DNA from: a virus
Strand: one strand, 5' to 3'
DNA length: 43,121 nucleotides
Virus record (IMG/VR): IMGVR_UViG_3300009183_000147
Location: 1 to 43,121 of that record
The notes beneath the pieces are model-generated. The model searched no databases. It had not been told where the DNA came from and saw nothing but the letters and a program-made list of their open reading frames with translations. Positions 7,428 through 15,582 of this stretch are shown here, piece by piece; positions within the stretch are counted from its first letter, which is position 1, and every line of letters starts with the position of its first letter. A program made the translations under genes and the position numbers.

Positions 7428-8346
7428 TGTAGTTGTATACGTCAGTAGCGTGGCAAATCCTCGGAAGTATTCTAGGAAAATTGCATGCTTAGAAAGCTTT
7501 GCCGCGGGAGTCACTAAAACAGGGCATCGTGTTCATGTTGAATGGGATTTCAAATACCAACCTGCACGATTAGCAGTGATACTAGGATGGACAACAGCAA
7601 GCACTGGTGGACCAAACATTGCGTTACGAAAACAAATTATTACCGAGCAACAACGCCACAAATTCAAGACCATGTGCATTGATGCCAGTTGTTGGAAATA
7701 TCTTGATGACTCCAGCACTTACTTAAGATACAGCCTAGGTGGACCGTTTTATGATTGTGCCGAGTATGCAAATAAAAATAGCGGCTCTGAGAAATGGCAA
7801 GAGATCAGCCAACGATTATCTTTACAACTGGCCACGCCACAGGTCAACAACGGACATGTATTGATATGTATGCAACGTGATGGAGGATTTTCAATGAAGT
7901 CGTTAGATCCCAATCAATGGCTTGATGCAAAAATCAAAGAGATAAGGCTGTACACCACAAGAGCAATTGTTGTGCGCCCACATCCAGGTTCTTATGCAAT
8001 GCAGAACTTTGACCAATTTACATCACCAAAATACAAAGCAAAATGGAATGTATCTGTTATAGATCCCAAGCATAGTAAACTAACCGACAACCTGGTAGAC
8101 GCACACTCTGTGGTGCTGTTTAATAGTTCAGCCAGTGTGGCAGCAGTGTGTGCTGGCATACCTGTGTTTGCCGATGATTCAAGTTGTGTGAGTTGGGCGG
8201 TGGCAAATAAAAATGTGTCCGGCATTGAATCACCCGTAATATTTGATCGTCAGCAATGGGTGCAAGACTTGGCCGCTGCTCACTGGAGTGATGAAGAAGC
8301 CCGGTCAGGCAAAATATATCAAAAGTTTTTGCCTTACTTGACCTGA
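7417..8346 (+). CDS. Capsule-synthesis-like protein, copy 2 of 3
   Basis: 309 residues. It has the paired signatures of the group: TTRAIVVRPHPGSY in the middle and VVLFNSSASVAAVCAGIPVF about 50 residues later. The RPHPG motif is intact, unlike in the gene before it. The gene starts 11 bases inside the upstream gene, so it is probably translated by coupling, and no good ribosome site is seen. Its 3' end overlaps the convergent methyltransferase gene by 13 bases. The family adds or extends sugars on surface polysaccharides in bacteria; in a phage it could act on host lipopolysaccharide or on virion glycans. Confidence 0.65.
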   Translation: MTFDVVVYVSSVANPRKYSRKIACLESFAAGVTKTGHRVHVEWDFKYQPARLAVILGWTTASTGGPNIALRKQIITEQQRHKFKTMCIDASCWKYLDDSSTYLRYSLGGPFYDCAEYANKNSGSEKWQEISQRLSLQLATPQVNNGHVLICMQRDGGFSMKSLDPNQWLDAKIKEIRLYTTRAIVVRPHPGSYAMQNFDQFTSPKYKAKWNVSVIDPKHSKLTDNLVDAHSVVLFNSSASVAAVCAGIPVFADDSSCVSWAVANKNVSGIESPVIFDRQQWVQDLAAAHWSDEEARSGKIYQKFLPYLT

Positions 8347-8903
8347 CGTTTTACAACAACAACATCGTAGTTATGGCCTTTGACATTGGGCCATTTTGAT
8401 GTTTTATCTACCACTTGTATATTTTCCCACACAATATCAACATCCATAATACTTTGTATTTTGTTGCGCCACCACTCTGGTGATTCAACTATGAGATGAG
8501 CATTGCGCCCATCAGGCAGGTGTTTTTTTGCTGGATAACAGGCAATTCTAAAAAAGCCACAACGTTGCATTTTTTCATCGATGGTGCGTAATGTAGCATC
8601 AAGGTAATCAGGCTCAATGTGTTCTATAGCATCTGTACTGACTACAGTATCCATTGGGCGTTTTGGTAAATATTGGAAGAGCGGATTGCCAGGATCGTAT
8701 CCGGCAACCTCAATGGTGGGATGTAGTTCTTTGATTGCGGCAATTAGTCCTCCTTGCCCGCACCCAAAGTCCAACACACCGGTAGGCTGATATTTTTCAA
8801 TAAAGTCTTTGACAATTGGATAGGCTGTATGTCCGTTATTAAACTTGCCTGCTTGATGCAAGTATGCCAGTTGGTCTTTGTAATCTTTATCTATTAGTGT
8901 CAT
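8334..8903 (-). CDS. SAM-dependent methyltransferase
   Basis: 189 residues. The class I methyltransferase motif I is VLDFGCGQGGL at about 43-53, followed by an acidic residue after VAGYDPG and a motif IV-like STDAIEHI. The C-terminal part (HNYDVVVVKR) is a typical last strand. The substrate is unknown; from its position in a sugar island, O-methylation of a glycan or methylation of a small molecule is likely but unproven. The start at 8903 overlaps the upstream methyltransferase by 17 bases, so it is part of a minus-strand operon of four genes (10943 down to 8334). Confidence 0.8.
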   Translation of the reverse strand: MTLIDKDYKDQLAYLHQAGKFNNGHTAYPIVKDFIEKYQPTGVLDFGCGQGGLIAAIKELHPTIEVAGYDPGNPLFQYLPKRPMDTVVSTDAIEHIEPDYLDATLRTIDEKMQRCGFFRIACYPAKKHLPDGRNAHLIVESPEWWRNKIQSIMDVDIVWENIQVVDKTSKWPNVKGHNYDVVVVKRQVK

Positions 8904-9474
8904 TGTTCATCCAATTAGGGTTATACGGTTTATCTCGAAACCACCAGTGCAAGTCTGAACCTTGCCAGTTTCTAAAAAATTCTCTGTACCAATCTTGACT
9001 GCGATCAACAGAAAAGTATTGTTTGTTATATATTTGTTTTTTGGCCTTAGGCTGTTGAACATGCATGCCTATAAAACAAGCTGTTCCGGCCAAGTTCATT
9101 AATCTTTGTTTGACCCATTCTAAATCATCATCGGGTATGTAAGTTAACACTTGATTGCAGATAACTAAATCATATTTTTGGTCGGGAGGTTCGCTGGAAA
9201 ATTCTGTAACACACGGGTCGTATTGAACCACACTATCAACATTAAGATAGTTAATAAACGTCATAGGCGTAGTGTCAGGCCAAAATGCTGTAGTTTCTGC
9301 CCACTGATGTCCTTTTCCGCATCCGTAATCAAGTACAGTCTTACATTTATAACGTTGTGCCACATCTCGTATCTGTCGATGGTATGAAAATGTATCTTTG
9401 CCGTCCCAGCTTTTGTTTTCTTGTTGAAACACTGCACCTAGTTTGACTGATTCTTTGTAGTAAGAACTTACCAT
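8887..9474 (-). CDS. SAM-dependent methyltransferase
   Basis: 195 residues from the ATG at 9474, which overlaps the stop of the FkbM gene by 7 bases. The frame is open up to 9612, but that lies deep in the neighbouring gene and the extra residues look like a shadow translation. Motif I is VLDYGCGKGHQW at about 46-57, and the later DLVICNQVLTYIP is a motif IV/V block. The C-terminus is rich in tryptophan and asparagine (DLHWWFRDKPYNPNW), which could shape an acceptor site. It is translationally coupled to its neighbours on both sides. The substrate is unknown. Confidence 0.78.
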   Translation of the reverse strand: MVSSYYKESVKLGAVFQQENKSWDGKDTFSYHRQIRDVAQRYKCKTVLDYGCGKGHQWAETTAFWPDTTPMTFINYLNVDSVVQYDPCVTEFSSEPPDQKYDLVICNQVLTYIPDDDLEWVKQRLMNLAGTACFIGMHVQQPKAKKQIYNKQYFSVDRSQDWYREFFRNWQGSDLHWWFRDKPYNPNWMNNDTNR

Positions 9475-10115
9475 CCCATGATCCAATCGTCTTTGACTTG
9501 GGCTAGCTTGTGCATGCCAAATGATTCCAACAGGCCAATGGCCGCAAATTGTCCATACTGCTTTGAATACATGTCGTGTGGCTTCTGTTCCACAACCACA
9601 ACAGGACGCCATTGTCGAATCGTCTGCTCTGCGCCTTGTATAACACGATACTCAAATCCTTCACAGTCCATTTTAATATAGTCTACATTATCAATGTGTA
9701 AGTTGTCCAGTTTGACCACAGCGGTATCACCCGACCCAATACTGGCGGGATCTATGTGAGTGTGTCCAGTATTGCCTTCAGTTATGGTCATTTGTGCAGT
9801 GGTGTCTTGATCACCCAAGGCCACAGGCATAATAACAAAGTTCTTGCCTGCAACATTCCGTTGTAAACATTCTCTAAACAACGGCACTGGCTCAAACGCA
9901 ATCACACGCTCAAACTTTGTCACAAGTGATCGACTCCATAGGCCTACATTGGCACCAATATCTATACCAGTTCTGAACTGAGTAACATAGGTCAAACTCT
10001 TGTTGCGCACTTGATACTGATATTCAGCAGGGCCGCCTTTGCTGATACTCTTGTTGAGCATTTGTGGGAAGTGTGTTTCCGTATCCGGGAACCACCATCC
10101 GTGGCTTTCATACAT
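9468..10115 (-). CDS. FkbM-family methyltransferase
   Basis: 215 residues. Motifs of the FkbM family are clear: DIGANVGLWS at about 52-61, VIAFEPVP about 15 residues later, and VDYIKMDCEGFEY around 145-157. FkbM enzymes O-methylate sugar hydroxyls in polysaccharides and natural products, which fits the surrounding glycosyltransferases. ATG at 10115 has AAGGAG 9 bases upstream. It lies second in the minus-strand run that starts with the glycosyltransferase at 10943 and is followed by two more methyltransferases. The exact acceptor is unknown. Confidence 0.85.
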   Translation of the reverse strand: MYESHGWWFPDTETHFPQMLNKSISKGGPAEYQYQVRNKSLTYVTQFRTGIDIGANVGLWSRSLVTKFERVIAFEPVPLFRECLQRNVAGKNFVIMPVALGDQDTTAQMTITEGNTGHTHIDPASIGSGDTAVVKLDNLHIDNVDYIKMDCEGFEYRVIQGAEQTIRQWRPVVVVEQKPHDMYSKQYGQFAAIGLLESFGMHKLAQVKDDWIMGW

Positions 10116-10136
10116 TGCGAGTCTCCTTGAATATTT

Positions 10137-10943
10137 TCATTGCCAATACGCCTCGGTTCTTTTTACTACCAAGTCGGTGTTTCTGCTACGCCCTTGATCT
10201 TTTCTGCTGCCTTTAAGGTGATCCAGGTATGCTCCCCAGTCAGAATTTATAAGTGGATGACCTTCTCCTGAAATCAAATGGCTACTCCAATCGTGTTGTG
10301 CCAATGCCATTGAGTTACGCACAACATCAAACACAAAGCTGTCGTGCCATTCTTTCATGGTGAATATTCCGTTCTCTGCATCGTCATACACACGCTGAAA
10401 CTCTTTGAGAAAGTCTACTGTACCGGGAGAACACAGATTCATAGCATACAATCCACATTCGGTATACTTGCCTCTACGACCTAAGAAACAAATATCAGCT
10501 GTGGCGGGACATAGATTGTGCAATTGCGACAGTGTAATGGGACTGTGGCACACAGTGTCGGCATCCATCCACAACAGCCAATCAGTTGCGGCCTGGGCAG
10601 CGGCAAATATGGCATATACTTTGTGAGCAAAGCGTACAGCATTCCATTTGAATCCTTTGGCAGCGTCTTTGCGATTACTTCTTGTTGGATCAGCAGACAC
10701 ATCACCATTGGCCTTGGGAACACTGCGCCATTTTGTTTTGAATGCCACTAGTTCAGGACTGTCACTGTGCAGATCTAACACACGCAAGTTGGGTGCAGAT
10801 TCAGTAATGATGCAATCTTCGGTATACACTATCAAGTCAACTTCTGCTGGCCAGGTTTTTAGGAATGTTTCGATCATTCTTTTGCCGTATTTTTTGTAGC
10901 CCGATGCGTTGAATGTAGTGACCACAGAGAATTTACGACTCAT
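10137..10943 (-). CDS. Glycosyltransferase, GT-A type
   Basis: 268 residues. WLLWMDADTV with the DxD motif at 127-129 is the clearest GT-A signature. The N-terminus FSVVTTFNASGYKKYGKRMIETF is the usual first strand and helix. The segment KEWHDSFVFDVV resembles an acceptor-side loop. ATG at 10943 has AAGGAAAA upstream and a late-type box GTTAAATA 23 bases before it. It leads the minus-strand run with three methyltransferases, suggesting a sugar that is added and then methylated. The donor sugar is unknown. Confidence 0.75.
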   Translation of the reverse strand: MSRKFSVVTTFNASGYKKYGKRMIETFLKTWPAEVDLIVYTEDCIITESAPNLRVLDLHSDSPELVAFKTKWRSVPKANGDVSADPTRSNRKDAAKGFKWNAVRFAHKVYAIFAAAQAATDWLLWMDADTVCHSPITLSQLHNLCPATADICFLGRRGKYTECGLYAMNLCSPGTVDFLKEFQRVYDDAENGIFTMKEWHDSFVFDVVRNSMALAQHDWSSHLISGEGHPLINSDWGAYLDHLKGSRKDQGRSRNTDLVVKRTEAYWQ

Positions 10944-10966
10944 TGTTTTCCTTATAACTAAGTGTA

Positions 10967-10974
10967 TATTTAAC
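10967..10974 (-). promoter_or_regulatory. Late-type box for the glycosyltransferase-methyltransferase run
   Basis: GTTAAATA on the minus strand, 23 bases upstream of the ATG at 10943, with AAGGAAAA between. It lies in the 41-base divergent gap. Confidence 0.5.
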
Positions 10975-10984
10975 CGGGTATATT

Positions 10985-11818
10985 ATGAGAGTAAGTATTT
11001 TTGATCAATACGGTGCGCTTAACAGCCCACCGGTGTTTGCGGCTGTACGTGCAGGACTTGACAGCATAGGTATCGAACACAACAGCATGGATAGTTCAGC
11101 AGATGTTGCTGTTATCTGGAGTCAGTTGTGGCACGGTCGTATGAAGCACAATCAAGGCGTATGGCAAACATTCCGCAACAGTAATCGCCCTGTTGTTGTG
11201 GTTGAGGTGGGCATGCTACGTCGTGGCAGTACTTGGAAGTTAGGTGTCAACGGAACCGGTAACAATGCATACTATGGAAAAAAGTTAATTCCAGGACGTG
11301 CGGCACAGTTGAGACTGGAAGCTAGGCCTTGGACCAATGCTGGTTACAACATTGTGATTGCCGCACAACGATCTGATTCTGAGCAATGGACAGGACAGCC
11401 GCCCACAGTGGCTTGGTTAACCGAAACTGCCAATGCTGTTAGAAAACACACAGACAGACCTATTGTTATAAGGCCGCACCCAAGACAGCGTATCAGTGAT
11501 ATTCCTGGCTGTGTTATCGAGATGCCTCGGCCCATACAAGGAACATATGACAGTTTTGATTATGATCGGTGCTTGTCAACAGCATGGGCCGTGATCAATC
11601 ATAACAGTGGACCTGGCGCACAGGCTGTGTTAAATGGAGTGCCGGCGTTTGTACATGCTAGTAGTTTGGCTGCACCTGTTGGCAATACAGATTTGTCCAC
11701 AATCAACAATCCGGCAAAACCAGACCGAACTGCGTGGCTAGAGAGTCTAGCACACACAGAATGGTACACAGAAGAAATTGCCTCAGGATTGCCACTTCGA
11801 CGTTTATTGTTGACCTAG
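10985..11818 (+). CDS. Capsule-synthesis-like protein, copy 3 of 3
   Basis: 277 residues. HTDRPIVIRPHPRQR in the middle and NHNSGPGAQAVLNGVPAF about 50 residues on match the two signatures seen in the copies at 6351 and 7417. Copies 1 and 3 share KQHTDRPII or RKHTDRPIV. The gene stands alone on the plus strand between divergent and convergent neighbours, and its 3' end overlaps the next methyltransferase by 15 bases. No ribosome site or late box is clear before the ATG at 10985. It may be a duplicate of the same family with a changed acceptor; the function is inferred from pattern only. Confidence 0.62.
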   Translation: MRVSIFDQYGALNSPPVFAAVRAGLDSIGIEHNSMDSSADVAVIWSQLWHGRMKHNQGVWQTFRNSNRPVVVVEVGMLRRGSTWKLGVNGTGNNAYYGKKLIPGRAAQLRLEARPWTNAGYNIVIAAQRSDSEQWTGQPPTVAWLTETANAVRKHTDRPIVIRPHPRQRISDIPGCVIEMPRPIQGTYDSFDYDRCLSTAWAVINHNSGPGAQAVLNGVPAFVHASSLAAPVGNTDLSTINNPAKPDRTAWLESLAHTEWYTEEIASGLPLRRLLLT

Positions 11819-12562
11819 CCAAGACAAACTCTTGTCAATCCAGGACAGTACAAGATCTTGTTGTCTTACATGCCCGTAGCGATTTACACTTGCTACCGCA
11901 GATTCTGGTAATAAGTTTTTATCTGCCAACTCATACCAAGTAGTAGTCTTTGGATCCATTGGGGCATGTTCACTCTTATAAGCAATTACATGTATGAATT
12001 CGTCGTCTGGTTGTTTTAAAAAGAATCCCGAATTACAGTCCCAACCATTGACAGCCAGCATGTGCATTAAACTCACAACAGTGTGATGATAATAACATCC
12101 ATTTGGTTGCACAAATGCCAGTTGACGTATATCCATGTTGGTGGTTTGCGGAACTGCCATAATCAACATGCCGCCCGGTTCAGCAATAGCGTTCCACTTG
12201 GCCAATGTTGCCAGTGGGTTGATACAGTGTTGAAATGCATTGTGGCACCACAACACATCAAACTTTGACTTGCCAGGCAGATTTTCTGTATTTTCAAAAT
12301 CTATTTTTTGATACACAATGTTAGAATGCTTTTTAACCACAGCAGGTGTGGAACCTGTGTCTATGCCTGTGCAACGAATATTCAGGGGTATCGGGGCATC
12401 GTCTCGAGTTGTTCTAGTTGCCCACCATTCTAGATCAGCGCCTGACCCACACCCTAGGTCAACCAGTGTGCCAATGCTTTCCATAAAGTCATCGTACTCA
12501 AACAAGGTATTGAGTGTTTGTAAACTGTGTGCATGACTTTCGTCATCGTTTCTGAATGTCAT
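11804..12562 (-). CDS. SAM-dependent methyltransferase
   Basis: 252 residues. Motif I VDLGCGSGADLEWW at about 33-46, then IRCTGIDTG and DVLWCHNAFQHC, are class I methyltransferase motifs in the expected order; the latter fits the UbiE/type 11 layout. The last 60 residues, after HVIAYKSEHAP, are not typical of the core and may bind the substrate. The gene overlaps the uvsY-like gene upstream by 4 bases (ATGA), so it is expressed with recombination genes, and it overlaps the convergent plus-strand gene by 15 bases. The substrate is unknown. Confidence 0.8.
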   Translation of the reverse strand: MTFRNDDESHAHSLQTLNTLFEYDDFMESIGTLVDLGCGSGADLEWWATRTTRDDAPIPLNIRCTGIDTGSTPAVVKKHSNIVYQKIDFENTENLPGKSKFDVLWCHNAFQHCINPLATLAKWNAIAEPGGMLIMAVPQTTNMDIRQLAFVQPNGCYYHHTVVSLMHMLAVNGWDCNSGFFLKQPDDEFIHVIAYKSEHAPMDPKTTTWYELADKNLLPESAVASVNRYGHVRQQDLVLSWIDKSLSWLGQQ

Positions 12563-13011
12563 AACTGTATATCTTCCATACCGGCTGCTCGCAGTCTAAC
12601 CACATGTCCCAACATGAAGTTTTTACTTTCCATTGCTTTCATAATGCCCAAAAATCGATTTCGTAAATATGCCACTTCGTTAATAATGGTTTCGTAGTCA
12701 ATTACTTCATCCTCGCCATCCACATATTTTTCAGCATCCCTACTAGTTAATGCTCTTGCATATCCTTCCAAATATTTCTGAAAGTGTTTGCGACGAATCT
12801 TGCGCAGTTGAATGTTGAGAAAATTAAGCACTGCCTCAATTTCTTGCAACTGATTAAACCTATGCTCTGTGATGCCCGGCAATGCGGTGATGTTTTTTTC
12901 TACTATACCACCAATTTTGCAATCTCGCTTGGCCAGATCTAACTCATTCTCATAGTGTTGTATAAAGTCTGGTATGAGTCCAAGATTGGCTGTAACTTTA
13001 CTGTACCACAT
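12559..13011 (-). CDS. uvsY: UvsY-like recombination mediator
   Basis: 150 residues, close to T4 UvsY (137). The central block with charged helices (NIQLRKIRRKHFQKYLEGYARALTSRD and YVDGEDEVIDYETI) resembles cyanophage-type UvsY, and the small helical, basic character fits. UvsY helps load the UvsX recombinase onto single-stranded DNA covered with gp32. In this window uvsX and gp32 lie upstream on the same strand, which supports the call. It is followed with a 4-base overlap by a methyltransferase. The match is by recall of family pattern, not by a search. Confidence 0.7.
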   Translation of the reverse strand: MWYSKVTANLGLIPDFIQHYENELDLAKRDCKIGGIVEKNITALPGITEHRFNQLQEIEAVLNFLNIQLRKIRRKHFQKYLEGYARALTSRDAEKYVDGEDEVIDYETIINEVAYLRNRFLGIMKAMESKNFMLGHVVRLRAAGMEDIQL

Positions 13012-13014
13012 GTG

Positions 13015-14250
13015 TTATCCTATTGTTAACCAGGAAAAAATGTCTTTCCATTTGGTCTTTCTTCTGTAATCGTTGGTGTCAAGATATTGCAACAGACCTT
13101 GTTGTCTTATAAGGTCTGTTTTACATTTGTTTTTTAGTTTAGATACAATGCCATCAAAACTTTCAAGAGTGGTTTTGTCATCCCAAGTTTCCTTAGGTAA
13201 TAAATTATACACAGATTCTAAGCTAGAGGCAAATACAGAGTAATCAAACATAGTGGGATCAAACACACTTTTGTTATTAGGTAGAACCAAATGCATGTAC
13301 CAAAATATTTTTTGTTTTGTACACCATTGATTGTATTTTTGTGCTAACTCGGGCATGCTGGGAATCGACAGTGAAGTTATAGTTGACAATAGGCCGATTC
13401 GAAATTCAGACATTTCGATTAACAACTCCATGTTACGATCAAAAATATCTAACATAAATCCATGCCGTGTGTATTCTTGTGCGGATCCCCAGCAATCGAC
13501 ACTGACTTGGATATCAATTCGTTTCAGCTTATTTTGTTGTTTTAGATCTCTTAGTTTTTTCAATATAGGTTCTATAACCTTGATTGGCAACATAAGGTTG
13601 GTAACCAAATTAAACTCTAGGTCTGGGTGCGGATGTTGTTCAAAATATTCAATCAGCTTCAACACATCAGGTTGTAAGAAGGGCTCACCACCTAAAATTT
13701 GTAATCGTTGTAAGGATAGGCTATGTGTTTCAAGCCATGCCCAAAATTTTGGAACAAGCTCGCGATATTTGTTATCAGTGTATTCAAAGTTTAATTCAGG
13801 AAGTATTGCACCTCCAAACTTTTTATTTTCGGCTTGAATTGATGAACTATGTTTTGCATCACAATAAATGCATGATAGATTACAGGTGTTAGAAAAAAAT
13901 ACTTCTAACACCGCAGGATTAACTACAGTTAACGTATTGTCTTGATCAAGTTCTTTAGGGTATACATTTGGAATTTGATTTTGAAACATACGATCACTAA
14001 TACCTCCGCTGTGTTCAATATCTTGACAATATTCACACCCGTTGCCGGGCCATTGAGATTGTAACATAACACTCCTATCCTGTATTTTAATAGGAGTGTT
14101 ATGAAAGTCTTCAAAATTTTCTGGTATACTAGAAACACTAGCCCTATGACACGATGCGGTAGCACCTTTATTTAAATATAATGTACTCCACGACCATTTT
14201 GACCTACAACTGGTTTGTGAGTTAATCGGGAAGTATTTTTTTAAAGACAT
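13015..14250 (-). CDS. Radical SAM enzyme, copy 1 of 3
   Basis: 411 residues. CNLSCIYC at about 117-124 is the CX3CX2C iron-sulfur motif, and GGEPF about 75 residues on is the SAM-binding motif. The N-terminal 100 residues hold extra cysteines (SCRSKW, SCHRAS, GCEYCQD), possibly a second cluster site. Such enzymes often modify peptides or sugars by radical chemistry; the substrate here is unknown. Start and stop share one base with the acidic gene upstream (TAATG). A perfect 14-bp inverted repeat lies inside the first part of the coding region (see the separate entry). It sits between the uvsX and uvsY genes. Confidence 0.8.
   Translation of the reverse strand: MSLKKYFPINSQTSCRSKWSWSTLYLNKGATASCHRASVSSIPENFEDFHNTPIKIQDRSVMLQSQWPGNGCEYCQDIEHSGGISDRMFQNQIPNVYPKELDQDNTLTVVNPAVLEVFFSNTCNLSCIYCDAKHSSSIQAENKKFGGAILPELNFEYTDNKYRELVPKFWAWLETHSLSLQRLQILGGEPFLQPDVLKLIEYFEQHPHPDLEFNLVTNLMLPIKVIEPILKKLRDLKQQNKLKRIDIQVSVDCWGSAQEYTRHGFMLDIFDRNMELLIEMSEFRIGLLSTITSLSIPSMPELAQKYNQWCTKQKIFWYMHLVLPNNKSVFDPTMFDYSVFASSLESVYNLLPKETWDDKTTLESFDGIVSKLKNKCKTDLIRQQGLLQYLDTNDYRRKTKWKDIFSWLTIG
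14065..14103 (-). repeat. Perfect 14-bp inverted repeat inside the radical SAM gene
   Basis: CATAACACTCCTAT (14065-14078) pairs exactly with ATAGGAGTGTTATG (14090-14103) over an 11-base loop, encoding about residues 49-62. No T run follows on either strand, so it is not an obvious terminator. Confidence 0.75.
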
Positions 14251-14519
14251 TAATCTTCCCAGTCTTTGTCATCAAAGTCATCAAAGTCTTCGTCTTCTTC
14301 GGCATCTTCTTCGTCTACATAATCTTTATCGTTGTCAAGATATGCGGTTAGCGCACGTTTGATATCCGAATCGCCCTTGAAGGCTGCACGGATATCTTCT
14401 ACGTCTGCATCATTGTCCATCAAGATCTGTACCACAGTTTCTGCAGCTTCTGCACGATCTACTGTGTTAACATACCGTTTGAGTTCATTCCAAATTTCGC
14501 TTGCTAAATCTACTGCCAT
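14250..14519 (-). CDS. Small acidic protein of unknown function
   Basis: 89 residues. The first 60 are helical in pattern (SEIWNELKRYV, AAETVVQILMDN); the last 30 are almost all Asp and Glu, ending DFDDKDWED. An acidic tail like this resembles the tails that let single-strand binding proteins recruit partners. The gene sits directly between uvsX and the radical SAM gene, with 1-2 bases to each neighbour. Its position suggests a link to the recombination and replication genes, but this is inference and the family is not recognised by me. Confidence 0.65.
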   Translation of the reverse strand: MAVDLASEIWNELKRYVNTVDRAEAAETVVQILMDNDADVEDIRAAFKGDSDIKRALTAYLDNDKDYVDEEDAEEDEDFDDFDDKDWED

Positions 14520-14520
14520 G

Positions 14521-15582
14521 TTATTCCTCCACTGTGGTGTCGTCTATTGCTGTTTTTTCTTCTTTCTGGTTGGCAAAATCTGCCATAAGTTTATCTAAAC
14601 AGCCATTTTCATTTGCTTCCCATTTTTTGCGGAACTGTTTGATCACTTCACCATCGCTTGTGACAAACACCAAACTGTTGCCTTCTTTCTTGAGAATGTT
14701 TTTCTTTTCTGCCAAGTCAACCAGACCAGAATGCGGACTCATACCAGTTGAGTAAGGAATCTTAACTTGCATGCCTTCAAAAGGTTTAGCATAGCGTGTT
14801 TTCATTACTTTACAGCCAGCACGGATGCCGTTGACTTCACTTACCTTGTTGCCATCTTCGTCTTCTTTTAACTTCATCTTCTTCATGGCAACCACAATAC
14901 TTGATGCATAGATGAAACCTTGGCCACCACTAATCTTGTCATCTGGGTCAAACATGTCTTGGCTTGCGTATGTATGATTGGTGGCAACTAGTCCTACATT
15001 ATAACTGCCAAACATATTGACAGAATTACGAACAAGCGAAGTAAGTGCTTTGGGTTTACGACCCATATCACCTTTCATGTCACCTGCTTCAAACTGGTTA
15101 ACGTCTGTGGGAGTCAACAACATGCCTAGCGAGTCAATGACCCAGAGAACTTTCATACGTTCTTCTTCGGGCAGGGCTTTGTAGTCAATCATAAACGTTG
15201 AAATTGCTTTAGCAACGTCATCAATCATGCTCATATTAAGTTTAAGCAACTTTGCCGGACCGGTGTCTACACCTAATGCATGTAGCCATGATTCATCAAG
15301 TGCGTTTTCTGTGTCCACAAGAATAACAAAGATGCCTTGTTCTTGTGCGTTCTTTACAATATTGCCGGAGCAGATATAACTTTTACCTGCGCCCGATTCA
15401 CCGGCAAACACAGTTACTTTACCTAAGGGAATACCTTTGTTGAAGTCTCCAGAGATAAGATAGTTCAATGCATAGTTGCCTGTGCCAATCCAGTCTGTTG
15501 GATCGTTAAATCCGATACTCAGGCCTTGGATACTTTTGGTAATGTCCTTGCGGAACTTTGATATGTCAAATGGTTTTGCCAT
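14521..15582 (-). CDS. uvsX: UvsX RecA-like recombinase
   Basis: 353 residues, near T4 UvsX (391). Walker A GESGAGKS at 61-68, a Walker B segment VLWVIDSLGML near 145-155, and the L2-like region with VATNHTYASQDMFDPDDKISGGQGF are all in RecA/UvsX order. It forms filaments on single-stranded DNA and drives strand exchange for recombination-dependent replication. AAAGGA lies 9 bases before the ATG. The SGNH gene upstream overlaps its start by 17 bases, so the two share a transcript with gp32 further up. Confidence 0.93.
   Translation of the reverse strand: MAKPFDISKFRKDITKSIQGLSIGFNDPTDWIGTGNYALNYLISGDFNKGIPLGKVTVFAGESGAGKSYICSGNIVKNAQEQGIFVILVDTENALDESWLHALGVDTGPAKLLKLNMSMIDDVAKAISTFMIDYKALPEEERMKVLWVIDSLGMLLTPTDVNQFEAGDMKGDMGRKPKALTSLVRNSVNMFGSYNVGLVATNHTYASQDMFDPDDKISGGQGFIYASSIVVAMKKMKLKEDEDGNKVSEVNGIRAGCKVMKTRYAKPFEGMQVKIPYSTGMSPHSGLVDLAEKKNILKKEGNSLVFVTSDGEVIKQFRKKWEANENGCLDKLMADFANQKEEKTAIDDTTVEE

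Noticed and set aside
9475-9612. Longer N-terminus for the second methyltransferase (from 9612)
   Set aside because: It lies inside the FkbM gene in another frame and has low-complexity cysteine/tryptophan text typical of shadow frames.
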